A stretch of 64,000 nucleotides of DNA from Trinickia diaoshuihuensis (lineage in GTDB: Bacteria > Pseudomonadota > Gammaproteobacteria > Burkholderiales > Burkholderiaceae). Where the stretch lies: NCBI RefSeq assembly GCF_003390925.1, contig NZ_QUBS01000021.1, forward strand, positions 97,509-161,508, read 5' to 3'. Shown piece after piece: positions 21,069 to 30,389 of the stretch (within the stretch, counting starts at the first letter, position 1; each line of letters opens with the position of its first letter). A program made the translations under genes and the position numbers. Under the pieces are notes generated by a model. It had not been told where the DNA came from, searched no databases, and worked only from the letters and a program-made list of their open reading frames with translations.

Positions 21069-21418
21069 AAAGGCTCCTCGGAAAAAAACGGCGATACGAC
21101 GCCGCTCGATTACGTCGCTGCTATCGGGTCTTTCAAGGAAGCGGAAGCGGTGCTGCTCGGAATGAGACGACGAGGTCCCCTCGCGATCGGTCACGCGGAG
21201 TCGGTCACCGATCAATGCAGGATCTTAGGTGGACTTTGATTGGTATTCAAGTGGCATTAATTTGGAGGCAAATTGGTATTTAATGCCGACAAACAGCCGA
21301 GAGGGGAAGGGGAGGGATGTAAAAGAGTGGAACGCGCGTTTTAATGATCGTAACGCGCGTATCGCGGACGGCGGCGCCGCCGCCGCCTTTCCGCTTTGCT
21401 GACCGGGAGTCAGCCTGT
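21069..21418. other. 350-bp region upstream of the hexosaminidase gene
   Basis: No gene is supported here. Between 21240 and 21290 the base composition drops and TGGTATT/TTAATGCC elements repeat (annotated separately). Near the xylX end, 21361-21405 contains GC-rich symmetric sequence (GGCGGCGCCGCCGCC) that could form a hairpin downstream of xylX. Confidence 0.5.
21241..21288. promoter_or_regulatory. Repeated TGGTATT / TTAATGCC elements, possible operator for the hexosaminidase gene
   Basis: TGGTATT occurs at 21241-21247 and 21274-21280. GGCATTAA (21253-21260) and TTAATGCC (21280-21287) are inverted copies. The second element, TGGTATTTAATGCC, resembles the palindromic TGGTATT-N-AATACCA type of site reported for GntR-type N-acetylglucosamine regulators. 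It lies about 170-220 bp before the GH20 start codon. The regulator assignment is an inference. Confidence 0.35.
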
Positions 21419-22588
21419 TTAGATCAGACCGCGCGCAGCCAGGTTTCGGTACAACGCGCGCACGCCGAACCGCCACGGTGCGATCTCGGTCGATAGGCGT
21501 ACCGTGTTGACGAGCGCGCCGAGCGCCGGCGTCGCGATCGTCACGAGATCGCCTAGATGGTGGGTGAAGCCGCCCCCGGCCGTATCGCGGTCCTTGATCG
21601 GCGAGAACATCGTGCCGAGAAAGAGCATGAAGCCGTCGGGATATTGATGGTGCGGCCCGCACGTTTGCGACACGAGATCCAGCGGGTCGCGGCTGATCTC
21701 GCGCATATGGCTCACGCCTTCGAGCACGAACCCGTCTTCGCCCTCGATCAATAGCGACACGCTGGCTTCGCGAATCGTGTCGAGCGTGAAGTGATCGTCG
21801 AACAAGCGGACGAACGGACCGATCGCGCACGAACCGTTATTGTCTTTCGCCTTGCCGAGCAGGAGCGCCGAGCGGCCTTCGATATCGCGCAAGTTGACGT
21901 CGTTTCCGAGCGTCGCGCCCACCGCGCGTCCGGCCGCGTTCACGGCCAGTACCACCTCGGGCTCGGGATTGTTCCAAGCCGAGGTCGGGTACAAGCCCAC
22001 CTCCGCGCCGAAGCCCACCGCCGACATCGGCTGCGACTTCGTGAACACTTCCGCATCCTCGCCGATGCCCACTTCCATGTATTGCGACCATGCGCCGCGG
22101 CGTTTCAGTTCTTCCTTCAGGCGCATCGCGGCCGGCGAACCGGGCTTGATCTTGGCGAGATCGGTTCCGATCAAGGCATGGAGCGAGGCGCGGATATCGG
22201 CGGCGCGACCCGCATCGCCGCCCGCCTGTTCTTCGATCACGCGTTCGAGCAGGCTGACCGCGAACGTCACGCCGCAGGCTTTGATCGCTTGCACGTCGCA
22301 GGGGGCAAGCAAGCGAATCGCCGGATGTTCGTGCGGCTGTATGGCGCCTTGCAGCAGCTCGTGCGCTTGCCCGAGCAACTCGCCCGGGACGGATCGTGCG
22401 ACGGCTGCCGCATCGTCGCGATCGAATAGGTCGCTCGTCGTCGGCGCGCTGGCCGTGACGTCGAACACCTGCCCGTGGCGGATCACGATGACGGACGGCC
22501 CGTTGTGGGGCGAGCCGCGCCACACTCGCCCGACCAGCAGTGCGCGGTCGAGATCCGAGGGCAGACAAGAGGCGGGATCGATTGGCAT
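21419..22588 (-). CDS. xylX: FAH-family 2-keto-3-deoxy-D-xylonate dehydratase (XylX-like)
   Basis: A 389-residue fumarylacetoacetate-hydrolase-fold protein; the C-terminal half has GNDVNLRDIEGRSALLLGKA, KDNNGSCAIGPFVRLF and GGGFTHHLGDLVTIATP. This is the arrangement of Caulobacter XylX, which dehydrates 2-keto-3-deoxy-D-xylonate to alpha-ketoglutarate semialdehyde in the Weimberg pathway. The ATG at 22588 (MPIDPASCLPSDLDRALLVG) gives the family length. Last gene of the minus-strand xylose operon, 41 bp after the xylonate dehydratase. The analogous L-arabinose-type substrate is the main alternative. Confidence 0.82.
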   Translation of the reverse strand: MPIDPASCLPSDLDRALLVGRVWRGSPHNGPSVIVIRHGQVFDVTASAPTTSDLFDRDDAAAVARSVPGELLGQAHELLQGAIQPHEHPAIRLLAPCDVQAIKACGVTFAVSLLERVIEEQAGGDAGRAADIRASLHALIGTDLAKIKPGSPAAMRLKEELKRRGAWSQYMEVGIGEDAEVFTKSQPMSAVGFGAEVGLYPTSAWNNPEPEVVLAVNAAGRAVGATLGNDVNLRDIEGRSALLLGKAKDNNGSCAIGPFVRLFDDHFTLDTIREASVSLLIEGEDGFVLEGVSHMREISRDPLDLVSQTCGPHHQYPDGFMLFLGTMFSPIKDRDTAGGGFTHHLGDLVTIATPALGALVNTVRLSTEIAPWRFGVRALYRNLAARGLI

Positions 22589-22629
22589 GGAGATCAGCTC
22601 TCGCAATGAAAGAAGCGGTGGAGTCGGTG

Positions 22630-24414
22630 TCAGTGCGAATGGCGCGGATCGCCGCGCGTCTCGATGACTTTCAGATAGAGCGTGGCCGGTTCTAGGCAGC
22701 CGCCCGTCGAAAGCTGCCCGACGAACTGCCGGTAAATTTCCTGCCACGGCGTTTGCGACGGCGGCACGCTCGGCGCTTGCTCGCCGCGGCGGCGCTCGAG
22801 TTCCGCCTCGTCGACGAGCAGTTCGATGCGCCGCGCATTCAGGTCGACGCGCACGCGATCGCCGCTGCGCATCAGCGCGAGACCGCCGCCCGCGGCCGAT
22901 TCCGGCGACATGTTCAAAATCGACGGGCTCGCCGACGTCCCGCTTTGGCGGCCATCGCCCATGCACGGCAAGGAGGTCACGCCGCGCTTCACGAGCGCGG
23001 CCGGCGGCGCCATGTTGACGACCTCGGCGCTGCCCGGATAGCCGAGCGTGCCGCAACCGCGCATGACGAGGATGCAGTGCTCGTCGATTTCCAGCGAGGG
23101 GTCGTCGATGCGGGCCCGGTAGTCTTCTGGGCCGTCGAAGACGACGGCGCGCGCCTCGAAGGTGTTCTCCGCGCCGGGCTCGCTGAGGTAGGTCTGGCGG
23201 AACGCTTCGCCGACGACCGACATCTTGATGATCGCGCTATCGAAGAAGTTGCCCGAGAGGACGATAAAGCCCGCGCCGTGTTTGAGCGGCTCGGCGTGGG
23301 AACGGATGACGTCGCCGTCCGCGTCGGGGGCTTGGCGGACGATTTCCTCGATCGTCTGGCCCGATACGGTCGCGCACTCGCCATGCAGCAAACCGGCTTG
23401 CGCGAGTTGCCGCAGTATGGCCGGCACACCGCCCGCGCGATGAAAGCTCTCGCCGAGGTACTCGCCGGCCGGCATGCAGTTGGCGAGCAACGGCACGTCG
23501 GCGCCGAGCCGCTGCCAATCGTCGAGCGAGAGCGGCACGCCGATATGCCGCGCGATCGCGATCAGGTGCGGCGGGCAATTCGTGGAGGCGCCCAGCGCCG
23601 ACGCGACGACGATCGCGTTCTCGAACGCCTCGCGCGTCAGGATATGAGAGGGCCGTACGTCGTCGCGCACGAGCTCGACGATTCGCTTACCCGTCGCGTA
23701 CGCCATTTGTCCGCGCTCACGGTAGGCGGCCGGAATCGACGCGCAACCGGGCAACGACATGCCCAGCGCCTCCGCCAGGCTGTTCATCGACAACGCCGTG
23801 CCCATCGTATTGCAATGGCCGATCGAAGGCGAAGCCGCCGCGGTGAGCCGCATGAAGCCTTCGTAGTCGATGTCGCCGGCCGCGAGCAGGTTGCGCGCGT
23901 GCCAGATGACCGTGCCCGAGCCCACGCGTTTGCCGTCGAACCAGCCGTCGAGCATCGGGCCGCCCGAGAGCACGATCGCGGGCAGATCGACGGTAGCCGC
24001 GGCCATCAGGCAAGCGGGCGTCGTCTTGTCGCAGCCCGTCGTCAGTACGACGCCGTCGAGCGGATAGCCATGCAGGATTTCGACGAGACCGAGATAGGCG
24101 AGATTGCGATCGAGCGCGGCCGTGGGGCGGCGGCTTTGTTCGGCCAGCGGATGCACGGGGAACTCCATCGGAATGCCGCCCGCGTCGCGAATCCCGGCCT
24201 TCGTCCGAGCGGCCAATTCGATGTGATGGCGGTTGCACGGCGCGAGGTCGCTGCCCGTTTGCGCGATGCCGATGATCGGGCGGCCCGATTGCAACTCTTC
24301 GCGCGTAAGACCGTAATTCATGAAACGTTCGACGTACAGCGCGGTCATGTCGGCATGACTCGGATCGTCGAACCAGTTTTGGCTGCGCAGCCGGCGCGGG
24401 GGCTTCGATGACAT
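22630..24414 (-). CDS. xylD: D-xylonate dehydratase (IlvD/Edd family)
   Basis: A 594-residue IlvD/Edd dehydratase carrying an Fe-S cluster. Probable ligands are Cys60 (LAPCNRHH), Cys128 (TTGCDKTTPA) and Cys201 (GHCNTMGTA). Its length and sequence style fit pentonate dehydratases rather than IlvD itself. In this gene cluster it would convert D-xylonate to 2-keto-3-deoxy-D-xylonate. It is preceded by the lactonase gene by 34 bp. Confidence 0.87.
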   Translation of the reverse strand: MSSKPPRRLRSQNWFDDPSHADMTALYVERFMNYGLTREELQSGRPIIGIAQTGSDLAPCNRHHIELAARTKAGIRDAGGIPMEFPVHPLAEQSRRPTAALDRNLAYLGLVEILHGYPLDGVVLTTGCDKTTPACLMAAATVDLPAIVLSGGPMLDGWFDGKRVGSGTVIWHARNLLAAGDIDYEGFMRLTAAASPSIGHCNTMGTALSMNSLAEALGMSLPGCASIPAAYRERGQMAYATGKRIVELVRDDVRPSHILTREAFENAIVVASALGASTNCPPHLIAIARHIGVPLSLDDWQRLGADVPLLANCMPAGEYLGESFHRAGGVPAILRQLAQAGLLHGECATVSGQTIEEIVRQAPDADGDVIRSHAEPLKHGAGFIVLSGNFFDSAIIKMSVVGEAFRQTYLSEPGAENTFEARAVVFDGPEDYRARIDDPSLEIDEHCILVMRGCGTLGYPGSAEVVNMAPPAALVKRGVTSLPCMGDGRQSGTSASPSILNMSPESAAGGGLALMRSGDRVRVDLNARRIELLVDEAELERRRGEQAPSVPPSQTPWQEIYRQFVGQLSTGGCLEPATLYLKVIETRGDPRHSH

Positions 24415-24448
24415 AAGCGTTTCGTTCTCCTGATCGGTACGGCGCGCG

Positions 24449-25333
24449 TCAGCTTGCGCGGACGAGGCCGCGCGTGACGACGTTTTGCGGCAGGCCCGGC
24501 ACGGGCGAGCGGAACATGAACAAACCGCCCGCCAGCGTCTCGCGCTCGCGCTTGGCCGCGGTGAGGCCTTTCATCGCCGTCGTGACATAGGCCGTGCGCA
24601 AGTCGTCGCCGCCGAATACGAGCTTGGTGACGTTCGAGCACGGAAAGGCCACGGTATCGATTTGCTTGCCCTCGGGCGAATACCGCTCGATGGCGCCGCC
24701 GTTGAACAGCGCGACCCAAACGCATCCTTGCGCATCGACGGCCATGCCGTCAGGGTACGCCGATCCTTGCACTTTCACGAACACGCGCTTGTTCGAGAGT
24801 TGGCCGTCCTCGTCCACGTCGGACGCGTAGATCGTTTGCCCGCGCGTGTCGGTATGGTAGAGGGTGCGTCCGTCGGGGCTCATGGCCGGACCGTTCGCAA
24901 TGTCGTAGCCGTCGTCGCGCCGCTCGACCGAGCCCGTGTCGCTCACGCGGTAGAGCGCGCCCGTCGGCGCTTGTTCCTCGTCGTCCATCGTGCCGAACCA
25001 CAAGTAGCCGCGCGGGTCGGAGAACCCGTCGTTCAGGCGGTTCGTCGTCCTTTCGCGCTCGACGTCGACGAGCTTGTCGAACGTGCCGGTGCGCGGATCG
25101 AATCGATACAGGCCTTTGCGCAGGCCGCATACGAACGTTTCATCGGACGTGGGAATGACGAAGCACGCCTCGCTCGGCGCGGGCCAGGTCATCGTTTCAT
25201 GCGTCGCGGCGATATAGCGATGCACCTGCTTGCGTTTGATATCGACGAAATAAACGGCTTTTTCAGTTTTACTCCAGACCGGCCCTTCGCCCAGTTCGGC
25301 GCCTAGGGGCCAGATACATTCGGGGGTGATCAT
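24449..25333 (-). CDS. xylC: SMP-30/gluconolactonase family xylonolactonase
   Basis: A 294-residue six-bladed propeller lactonase. The core shows LGAELGEGPVW with the metal-ligand Glu, NRLNDGFSDPRGYLWFGTMD, and SPDGRTLYHTDT, which carries the metal-binding Asp. It hydrolyses the sugar lactone made by the adjacent dehydrogenase. The ATG at 25333 has GGAG 7 nt upstream and overlaps the SDR stop codon by 4 nt (ATGA), which points to translational coupling. The frame is open far upstream but that part overlaps the SDR gene. Confidence 0.88.
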   Translation of the reverse strand: MITPECIWPLGAELGEGPVWSKTEKAVYFVDIKRKQVHRYIAATHETMTWPAPSEACFVIPTSDETFVCGLRKGLYRFDPRTGTFDKLVDVERERTTNRLNDGFSDPRGYLWFGTMDDEEQAPTGALYRVSDTGSVERRDDGYDIANGPAMSPDGRTLYHTDTRGQTIYASDVDEDGQLSNKRVFVKVQGSAYPDGMAVDAQGCVWVALFNGGAIERYSPEGKQIDTVAFPCSNVTKLVFGGDDLRTAYVTTAMKGLTAAKRERETLAGGLFMFRSPVPGLPQNVVTRGLVRAS

Positions 25334-26103
25334 GAAGAAGCTCCATACCATCCCGCATCGACGAAGTACTCGCGTCCCGAGCAGCGCGAGCCGTCGTCCG
25401 ATGCGAGAAACAAGGCCATTCGTGCGACATGCTCGGGCTCGACCCGCTCGGGCAGGCATTGGTCGGCGACGAGCTTCGCCTCGCTTTCGGGCGATTGCCA
25501 CAGCTTCATCTGTCTCGGCGTGCGTACGGCGCCCGGGATGATCGCGTTCACGCGGATACCGAAGGGGCCGAGTTCGCGGGCGAGCGCGCGCGTCATCCCT
25601 TCGATCCCGGCTTTGGCCGTCATGTAGATCGAAAGGCTCGGCAGCGCGCGATGCCACGATATCGAACCGAAGTTCAGAATCACTCCGCTGCCCGCAGCCT
25701 TCATGCCGGAGGCGGCACTTTGCGCGCAAAAAAATTGGTGCCGCAAGTTCACGGCGATCCGCTCGTCCCAGTAGGCGGGCGTGATGTCGCCGAAGGCGTG
25801 CCGATCGTCGTTGGCCGCGTTATTGACGAGCACGTCGATCATGCCCGCTTGCGCGCGGATCGAGGCGAATACTTGCTCGATGGCGGCGATATCGCGCAGG
25901 TCGCAACGATGGAACACGGGGGGATGGGAAGAGGCGCCCAGCTTTTCGACGAGCGCTTGCGAATCGGCTTCGGCGATATCGAGGAAAAAGACGCGCGCAC
26001 CCTGCGCGGCGAACGCTTCGACGATCGCGGCGCCGATGCCGCTGCCGCCTCCCGTGACGACGACGGTTTTATCGGCCAAGCTCGGATAGATGGCGTACGA
26101 CAT
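25330..26103 (-). CDS. xylB: SDR-family pentose 1-dehydrogenase (probable D-xylose dehydrogenase)
   Basis: A 257-residue classical short-chain dehydrogenase. The cofactor motif TGGGSGIG, NNAAND, and the catalytic Ser-Tyr-Lys triad (NFGSISW; YMTAKAG) are intact, unlike the SDR at 9573. In this operon it would oxidise D-xylose to xylonolactone. The start is set at MSYAIYPSLADK; an in-frame ATG 12 nt upstream (26115) is possible. It is coupled to the lactonase by a 4-nt overlap and follows xylH by about 50 bp. Confidence 0.86.
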   Translation of the reverse strand: MSYAIYPSLADKTVVVTGGGSGIGAAIVEAFAAQGARVFFLDIAEADSQALVEKLGASSHPPVFHRCDLRDIAAIEQVFASIRAQAGMIDVLVNNAANDDRHAFGDITPAYWDERIAVNLRHQFFCAQSAASGMKAAGSGVILNFGSISWHRALPSLSIYMTAKAGIEGMTRALARELGPFGIRVNAIIPGAVRTPRQMKLWQSPESEAKLVADQCLPERVEPEHVARMALFLASDDGSRCSGREYFVDAGWYGASS

Positions 26104-26155
26104 GCGAATTTCCATGTTTGAAGAAAATGCCGGGCAGGCGAGCCCGGGTTAATCG

Positions 26156-27346
26156 TCAACGCCGGTTCGTGCGCGACACGACATCGATCCAAACCGCCAC
26201 GACCAGAATCGCGCCTTTGGCGATCATCTGCCAGTAGGCATCGACATCGAGCATCGACATGCCGTTATCCAAGCTGGCCATGACGAGGGCGCCGACGAGC
26301 GCGCCGTAGACGGTGCCCGATCCGCCGCGCATCGACGTGCCGCCGATGAAGCAGGCCGCGATCGCATCGAGTTCGCCCATGTTGCCGGCCGACGGCGAAC
26401 CGGCCGCGAGCCGCGCCGTATTGACGATGCCGGCGAAAGCGCACATCAGGCCCATCAGCGCGAAGATCGCGAGCTTGACGCGATTCGTGTCGACGCCCGA
26501 AAGACGCGTGGCTTCGAGGTTCGAGCCGACGGCGTAGATGCGGCGGCCGAATACGGTTTGCGTCGCGATCCAGGTGAAGATGCCGAGCATCACGAGCACG
26601 AGCAGCACGGGTACGGGGATGCCGCCGTAGTTGTTGAGCGTGGCGACGAATGCGCCGATGACGACGGCCGCGCCGACGATCTTCGCGCCGTCCTGCCACA
26701 GCGGCACCACGGGTAGCTCATAGCGGCGGCGGCTCGCGCGGCTGCGCACGGTGACGAACGCGAGCACGGCGATCAGCAGCAGCGCGAGCGCATTGCCTGC
26801 CAGACGCGGCAAATAGCCTTGGCCGAGAAAGACGAAGTGGTCCGATACCGGCGCGATCGTGGAGCCGCCCGTGATGCCGAGCAAGACGCCGCGATAGGCC
26901 AGCATGCCGCCCAAGCCGACGATGAACGAGGGCACGCGCCGGTACGTGGAGAGCCAGCCGTTGAACAAGCCGGCAAGGATCCCGAGCGCGAGCACGGCGG
27001 GGATCGTCGCCGCGAGCGGCCAGTTATGGTTCGCATCGGCGATGGCGGCGATGCCGCCCAGCAAGCCCAGCAGCGAGCCGACCGACAAGTCGATTTCCCC
27101 GGCGATGATGACGAACACCATGCCGCAGGCGAGCATGCCGCTGATCGCCATTTGCCGCAGCAGGTTCGACAGATTGCGCGGCGTGGCGAACGCGCCGTGC
27201 GTGAGAATCGTGAAGAAGAGCCAAATGAGCGCGACGGCGATCAGCAGCGCCAGGATCTTATAGCGGGCGAACCATTGTCGAATGCGATCGGCGCCGGCGG
27301 GGCTCGAGGTGCCGGCCGGGCGGGCGGGGGAAAGGTCCGGTGTCAT
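26156..27346 (-). CDS. xylH: Xylose ABC transporter permease XylH
   Basis: A 396-residue BPD_transp_2 family permease with about ten hydrophobic segments. Motifs include [20 protein letters not shown] and [20 protein letters not shown], plus the loop [20 protein letters not shown]. It forms the inner-membrane channel of the sugar importer. Its start codon overlaps the xylG stop by 4 nt (ATGA at 27343-27346). Confidence 0.92.
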   Translation of the reverse strand: MTPDLSPARPAGTSSPAGADRIRQWFARYKILALLIAVALIWLFFTILTHGAFATPRNLSNLLRQMAISGMLACGMVFVIIAGEIDLSVGSLLGLLGGIAAIADANHNWPLAATIPAVLALGILAGLFNGWLSTYRRVPSFIVGLGGMLAYRGVLLGITGGSTIAPVSDHFVFLGQGYLPRLAGNALALLLIAVLAFVTVRSRASRRRYELPVVPLWQDGAKIVGAAVVIGAFVATLNNYGGIPVPVLLVLVMLGIFTWIATQTVFGRRIYAVGSNLEATRLSGVDTNRVKLAIFALMGLMCAFAGIVNTARLAAGSPSAGNMGELDAIAACFIGGTSMRGGSGTVYGALVGALVMASLDNGMSMLDVDAYWQMIAKGAILVVAVWIDVVSRTNRR

Positions 27347-28914
27347 ACGGGTGCTGTCTCGTTCGGTTGGGCGGCGCCGGAGCGCCGCGCGGGCTCGATG
27401 GCGGCCGTCAAAATGGCCTCTTGGGTCAGGCCGTCGTTGGCGAAGTCGCCGCGCAGCTCGCCCTCGCCCATGACGAGAACGCGGTCGGACAGGCCGAGCA
27501 CCTCGGGCAATTCCGACGACACGACGACGATCGCCATTCCTTGTTTGGCGAGTGCGAAGATGAGCTTGTAGATTTCGAACTTCGCGCCGACGTCCACGCC
27601 GCGCGTCGGCTCATCGAGGATCAGCACTTTCGGCTCGGTGAGCAGCACGCGGGTGAGCACGGCTTTTTGCTGATTGCCGCCCGAAAGATGGGCGATCGGC
27701 AGCAGCGGGTGGGCGGCGCGCACCGAGAGCTGCTTCATCGATTTGTGGATCGTGTCGAGTTCGGCGGCCGTATCGATCGCGCCGCGCTTGACGAAGCGCC
27801 GCAGCACGGAAAGCGTGATGTTGTGTCCCACGCCGAGCTCGGGCACGATGCCGTGCGCCTTGCGGTCCTCGGGCACCATGCCGATCCCGGCCGCAATCGC
27901 ATCGCCGGGCGAGCGGATGGCGATGGGCCGGCCCTCGATCGCCACCTTTGCGCGGTACGTGCCCGGATAGGCGCCGAAGATCGCCTGCATGAGTTCGGTG
28001 CGGCCCGAGCCGACGAGCCCCGCCACGCCGAGAATTTCGCCGCGCCGCACGTCGAACGAGACGTCGTCCACGCGTTTGCGGCGCGGGTTCGTCACGTCGA
28101 TGCAGGTGACGCCCCGCACTTGCATGACGATTTCGCCGATCAGGTGCGGCTCGCGCGGAAACAGATTCGTGATTTCGCGCCCCACCATCAGCGCGACGAT
28201 GCGCGAGGGCGTCATCTCGGCGAGCGGCGCGGTGGCCACATGCCGGCCGTCGCGAATGACGCTGACGGTGTCGCACACGGCTTGCACTTCCTCGAGCTTG
28301 TGTGAAATGTAGATGCAGGCCACGCCGCGCCGCTTCAGGTCGCGCACGATATCGATCAGCACGCGCGTTTCCGCCGCGGTCAGCGAGGACGACGGCTCGT
28401 CGAGGATCAAGAGCCGCGCTTGCTTGTTCAGCGCCTTCGCGATTTCGATCAACTGCCGGTGTCCGCCGCCGAAGTTCATCACGGGCTGCGCGACGTTGAT
28501 TCCTTCGATGCCGAGTTCTTGCAGCAACGCATCGGCGCGCTGATGCATCGCCGCGTAATTCATGCGTCCGCCGGGGAGCGTGATCTCGTTGCCGAGGAAA
28601 ATGTTCTCGGCCACGGAGAGTTCCGGCACGAGCATCAATTCCTGGTGAATGATGACGATGCCGGCGCGTTCGGTATCGCGCACGCTCGTCGCGCGCAGCG
28701 GCTGGCCGTCCCAGACGATCTCGCCGTCCCACGTGCCGTGCGGATAGACGCCCGAGACGATCTTCATGAGCGTCGATTTGCCCGCTCCGTTCTCGCCGCA
28801 CAGGCCGAGGCACTCGCCGGGACGAACCGAGAGGTCGATGCCGTCGAGCGCCTTCACCCCCGAGAACGTCTTGACGATGCCGCGCAGCGACAGCAAGGGT
28901 TCAGATTGCACCAT
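27343..28914 (-). CDS. xylG: Xylose ABC transporter ATP-binding protein XylG
   Basis: A 523-residue sugar importer ATPase with two fused ABC domains. First: Walker [10 protein letters not shown], Walker [12 protein letters not shown]. Second: [12 protein letters not shown] in place of a canonical Walker A, signature LSGGNQQK and Walker [13 protein letters not shown]. The asymmetric second P-loop is normal for the RbsA/XylG/MglA family. It lies between xylF and xylH and is coupled to xylH. Confidence 0.94.
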   Translation of the reverse strand: MVQSEPLLSLRGIVKTFSGVKALDGIDLSVRPGECLGLCGENGAGKSTLMKIVSGVYPHGTWDGEIVWDGQPLRATSVRDTERAGIVIIHQELMLVPELSVAENIFLGNEITLPGGRMNYAAMHQRADALLQELGIEGINVAQPVMNFGGGHRQLIEIAKALNKQARLLILDEPSSSLTAAETRVLIDIVRDLKRRGVACIYISHKLEEVQAVCDTVSVIRDGRHVATAPLAEMTPSRIVALMVGREITNLFPREPHLIGEIVMQVRGVTCIDVTNPRRKRVDDVSFDVRRGEILGVAGLVGSGRTELMQAIFGAYPGTYRAKVAIEGRPIAIRSPGDAIAAGIGMVPEDRKAHGIVPELGVGHNITLSVLRRFVKRGAIDTAAELDTIHKSMKQLSVRAAHPLLPIAHLSGGNQQKAVLTRVLLTEPKVLILDEPTRGVDVGAKFEIYKLIFALAKQGMAIVVVSSELPEVLGLSDRVLVMGEGELRGDFANDGLTQEAILTAAIEPARRSGAAQPNETAPV

Positions 28915-28983
28915 GCGTCTCGTTCCTTTTCCGATGCCGGATGGCGCGGCGCTCGAATCGGAGCGCCGCGCGCGGGTCGGCGT

Positions 28984-30012
28984 TTATTGGCCCGAGAGTT
29001 GCGCTTGCGTGTAGAAGCCGTCCTTGACCACGACGTCGACGTTCTTCTTGGTCAGCAAGATGGGTTGCAGCAGTACCGTATCGACCTTCTTCTTGCCGTT
29101 GTCGTACTGCGCGTTGAACGCGGGCTTGGTGCCTTGCGCCAGCTCGACGGAGAGCTTGGCCGCCTCGGAGGCGATCAGCTTGATGGGCTTGTAGACGGTC
29201 ATCGTCTGCGTGCCGGCGATCACGCGCTTCACCGCCGCGAGATCGGCATCCTGGCCCGAGACAGGCACCTTGCCCGCGAGCTTTTGCGCGGCGAGCGCCT
29301 GGATCGCGCCGCCGGCCGTGCCGTCGTTCGAGGCGACGATCGCGTCGATCTTGTTGTTGTTGGCCGTGAGCGCGTCCTCGACGATGCGCAGCGCCGTCGA
29401 GGCGTTCCACTCGGGCACCCACTGTTGCCCCACGACCTTGATCGCGCCGCTGTCGATCGCGGGTTGGAGAACCTTCAACTGGCCTTCGCGCAGCATTTTG
29501 GCGTTGTTGTCGGTGGGCGCGCCGCCGAGCAGGAAGTAGTTGCCCTTCGGCTGCGCGTCGAAGACGCCCTTCGCTTGCAGTTCGCCGACCTTCTCGTTGT
29601 CGAACGAGATATAGGCGTCCACGTCGGCATCGAGGATCAGGCGGTCATAAGAAACGACCTTGATTCCGGCCTTCTTCGCTTCGGCTACGACATTGCCGAG
29701 CGTCTTCGAATTGAACGGCACGATGACGATGACGTCGACGCCGCGCGAAATCAGGTTTTCGATCTGCGAAATTTGACGCTCTTCGCTCGCATCGGCCGAC
29801 TGCACCGACACGGTTGCCCCGAGCTTCTGCGCGGCGGCGACGAAATAGTCGCGATCGCGCGACCAGCGCTCGACGCGCAAGTCGTCGATACAAAAGCCGA
29901 TGACGGGATGTGCCTTGCTTGCGTGCGCGAGCGGCGCGGCGAGCGTCAAGCCCGCGAGTACCGCGCTCGCGACGAACGAGCCTAAAATGGAACGACGCTT
30001 TGCGAATGCCAT
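28984..30012 (-). CDS. xylF: D-xylose-binding periplasmic protein XylF
   Basis: A 342-residue periplasmic sugar receptor with a signal peptide (about residues 1-31, ending LAHASKA). Many stretches match E. coli XylF closely: IDDLRVERWSRDRDYF, SQIENLISRGVDVIVIVPFN, YISFDNEKVGELQAKGV, ALTANNNKIDAIVASND and GTQTMTVYKPIKL. This is the strongest evidence that the whole operon acts on D-xylose. First gene of the operon and divergent from xylR. Confidence 0.94.
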   Translation of the reverse strand: MAFAKRRSILGSFVASAVLAGLTLAAPLAHASKAHPVIGFCIDDLRVERWSRDRDYFVAAAQKLGATVSVQSADASEERQISQIENLISRGVDVIVIVPFNSKTLGNVVAEAKKAGIKVVSYDRLILDADVDAYISFDNEKVGELQAKGVFDAQPKGNYFLLGGAPTDNNAKMLREGQLKVLQPAIDSGAIKVVGQQWVPEWNASTALRIVEDALTANNNKIDAIVASNDGTAGGAIQALAAQKLAGKVPVSGQDADLAAVKRVIAGTQTMTVYKPIKLIASEAAKLSVELAQGTKPAFNAQYDNGKKKVDTVLLQPILLTKKNVDVVVKDGFYTQAQLSGQ

Positions 30013-30389
30013 GTCTCCACTCCTGTCTTATATATTGGACGTCGCAGTTGGCCGATCGAGCGGCGCTTGCACGCGGCGACTCGCGCGCAAGCAGTGTGGG
30101 TGCCGCCGGGACGCCGCGAGCTTGGGCGGCCTGTTGTCGGGGTGCGGCCATGGTGCAGCGGCGCGGCGCCCACCACAATTGCGAAATTGCGCAGCGGCTT
30201 TAACGTTTCTTGCCGACGCGGGGCAAACTTCGCGGCGAGTGCGCGCATCGCGCCTAAAATCGCGAAACACCCGCAGTGCCGCGAACCGTACGGCAAGCAG
30301 GGAAAACCCAGAGACCGGCAACGACCGATAGGAGACGACACCATGCGCGACGCCGCGACGGCCGAGCGAGACAGCGCGGGGCCGCATCG
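30013..30389. other. xylF-xylR divergent regulatory region
   Basis: 377 bp without a supported gene. It must contain the promoters of the xylFGH-catabolic operon (minus strand) and of xylR (plus strand). An AT-rich patch TTATATATTGG at 30026-30036 lies just upstream of xylF and is a plausible minus-strand promoter element. No clear XylR operator could be identified by eye. Confidence 0.5.

Noticed and set aside
22630..24414. IlvD (branched-chain dihydroxyacid dehydratase)
   Set aside because: Same family, but the xylose transporter, lactonase and XylX neighbours and the sequence style favour a sugar-acid dehydratase.
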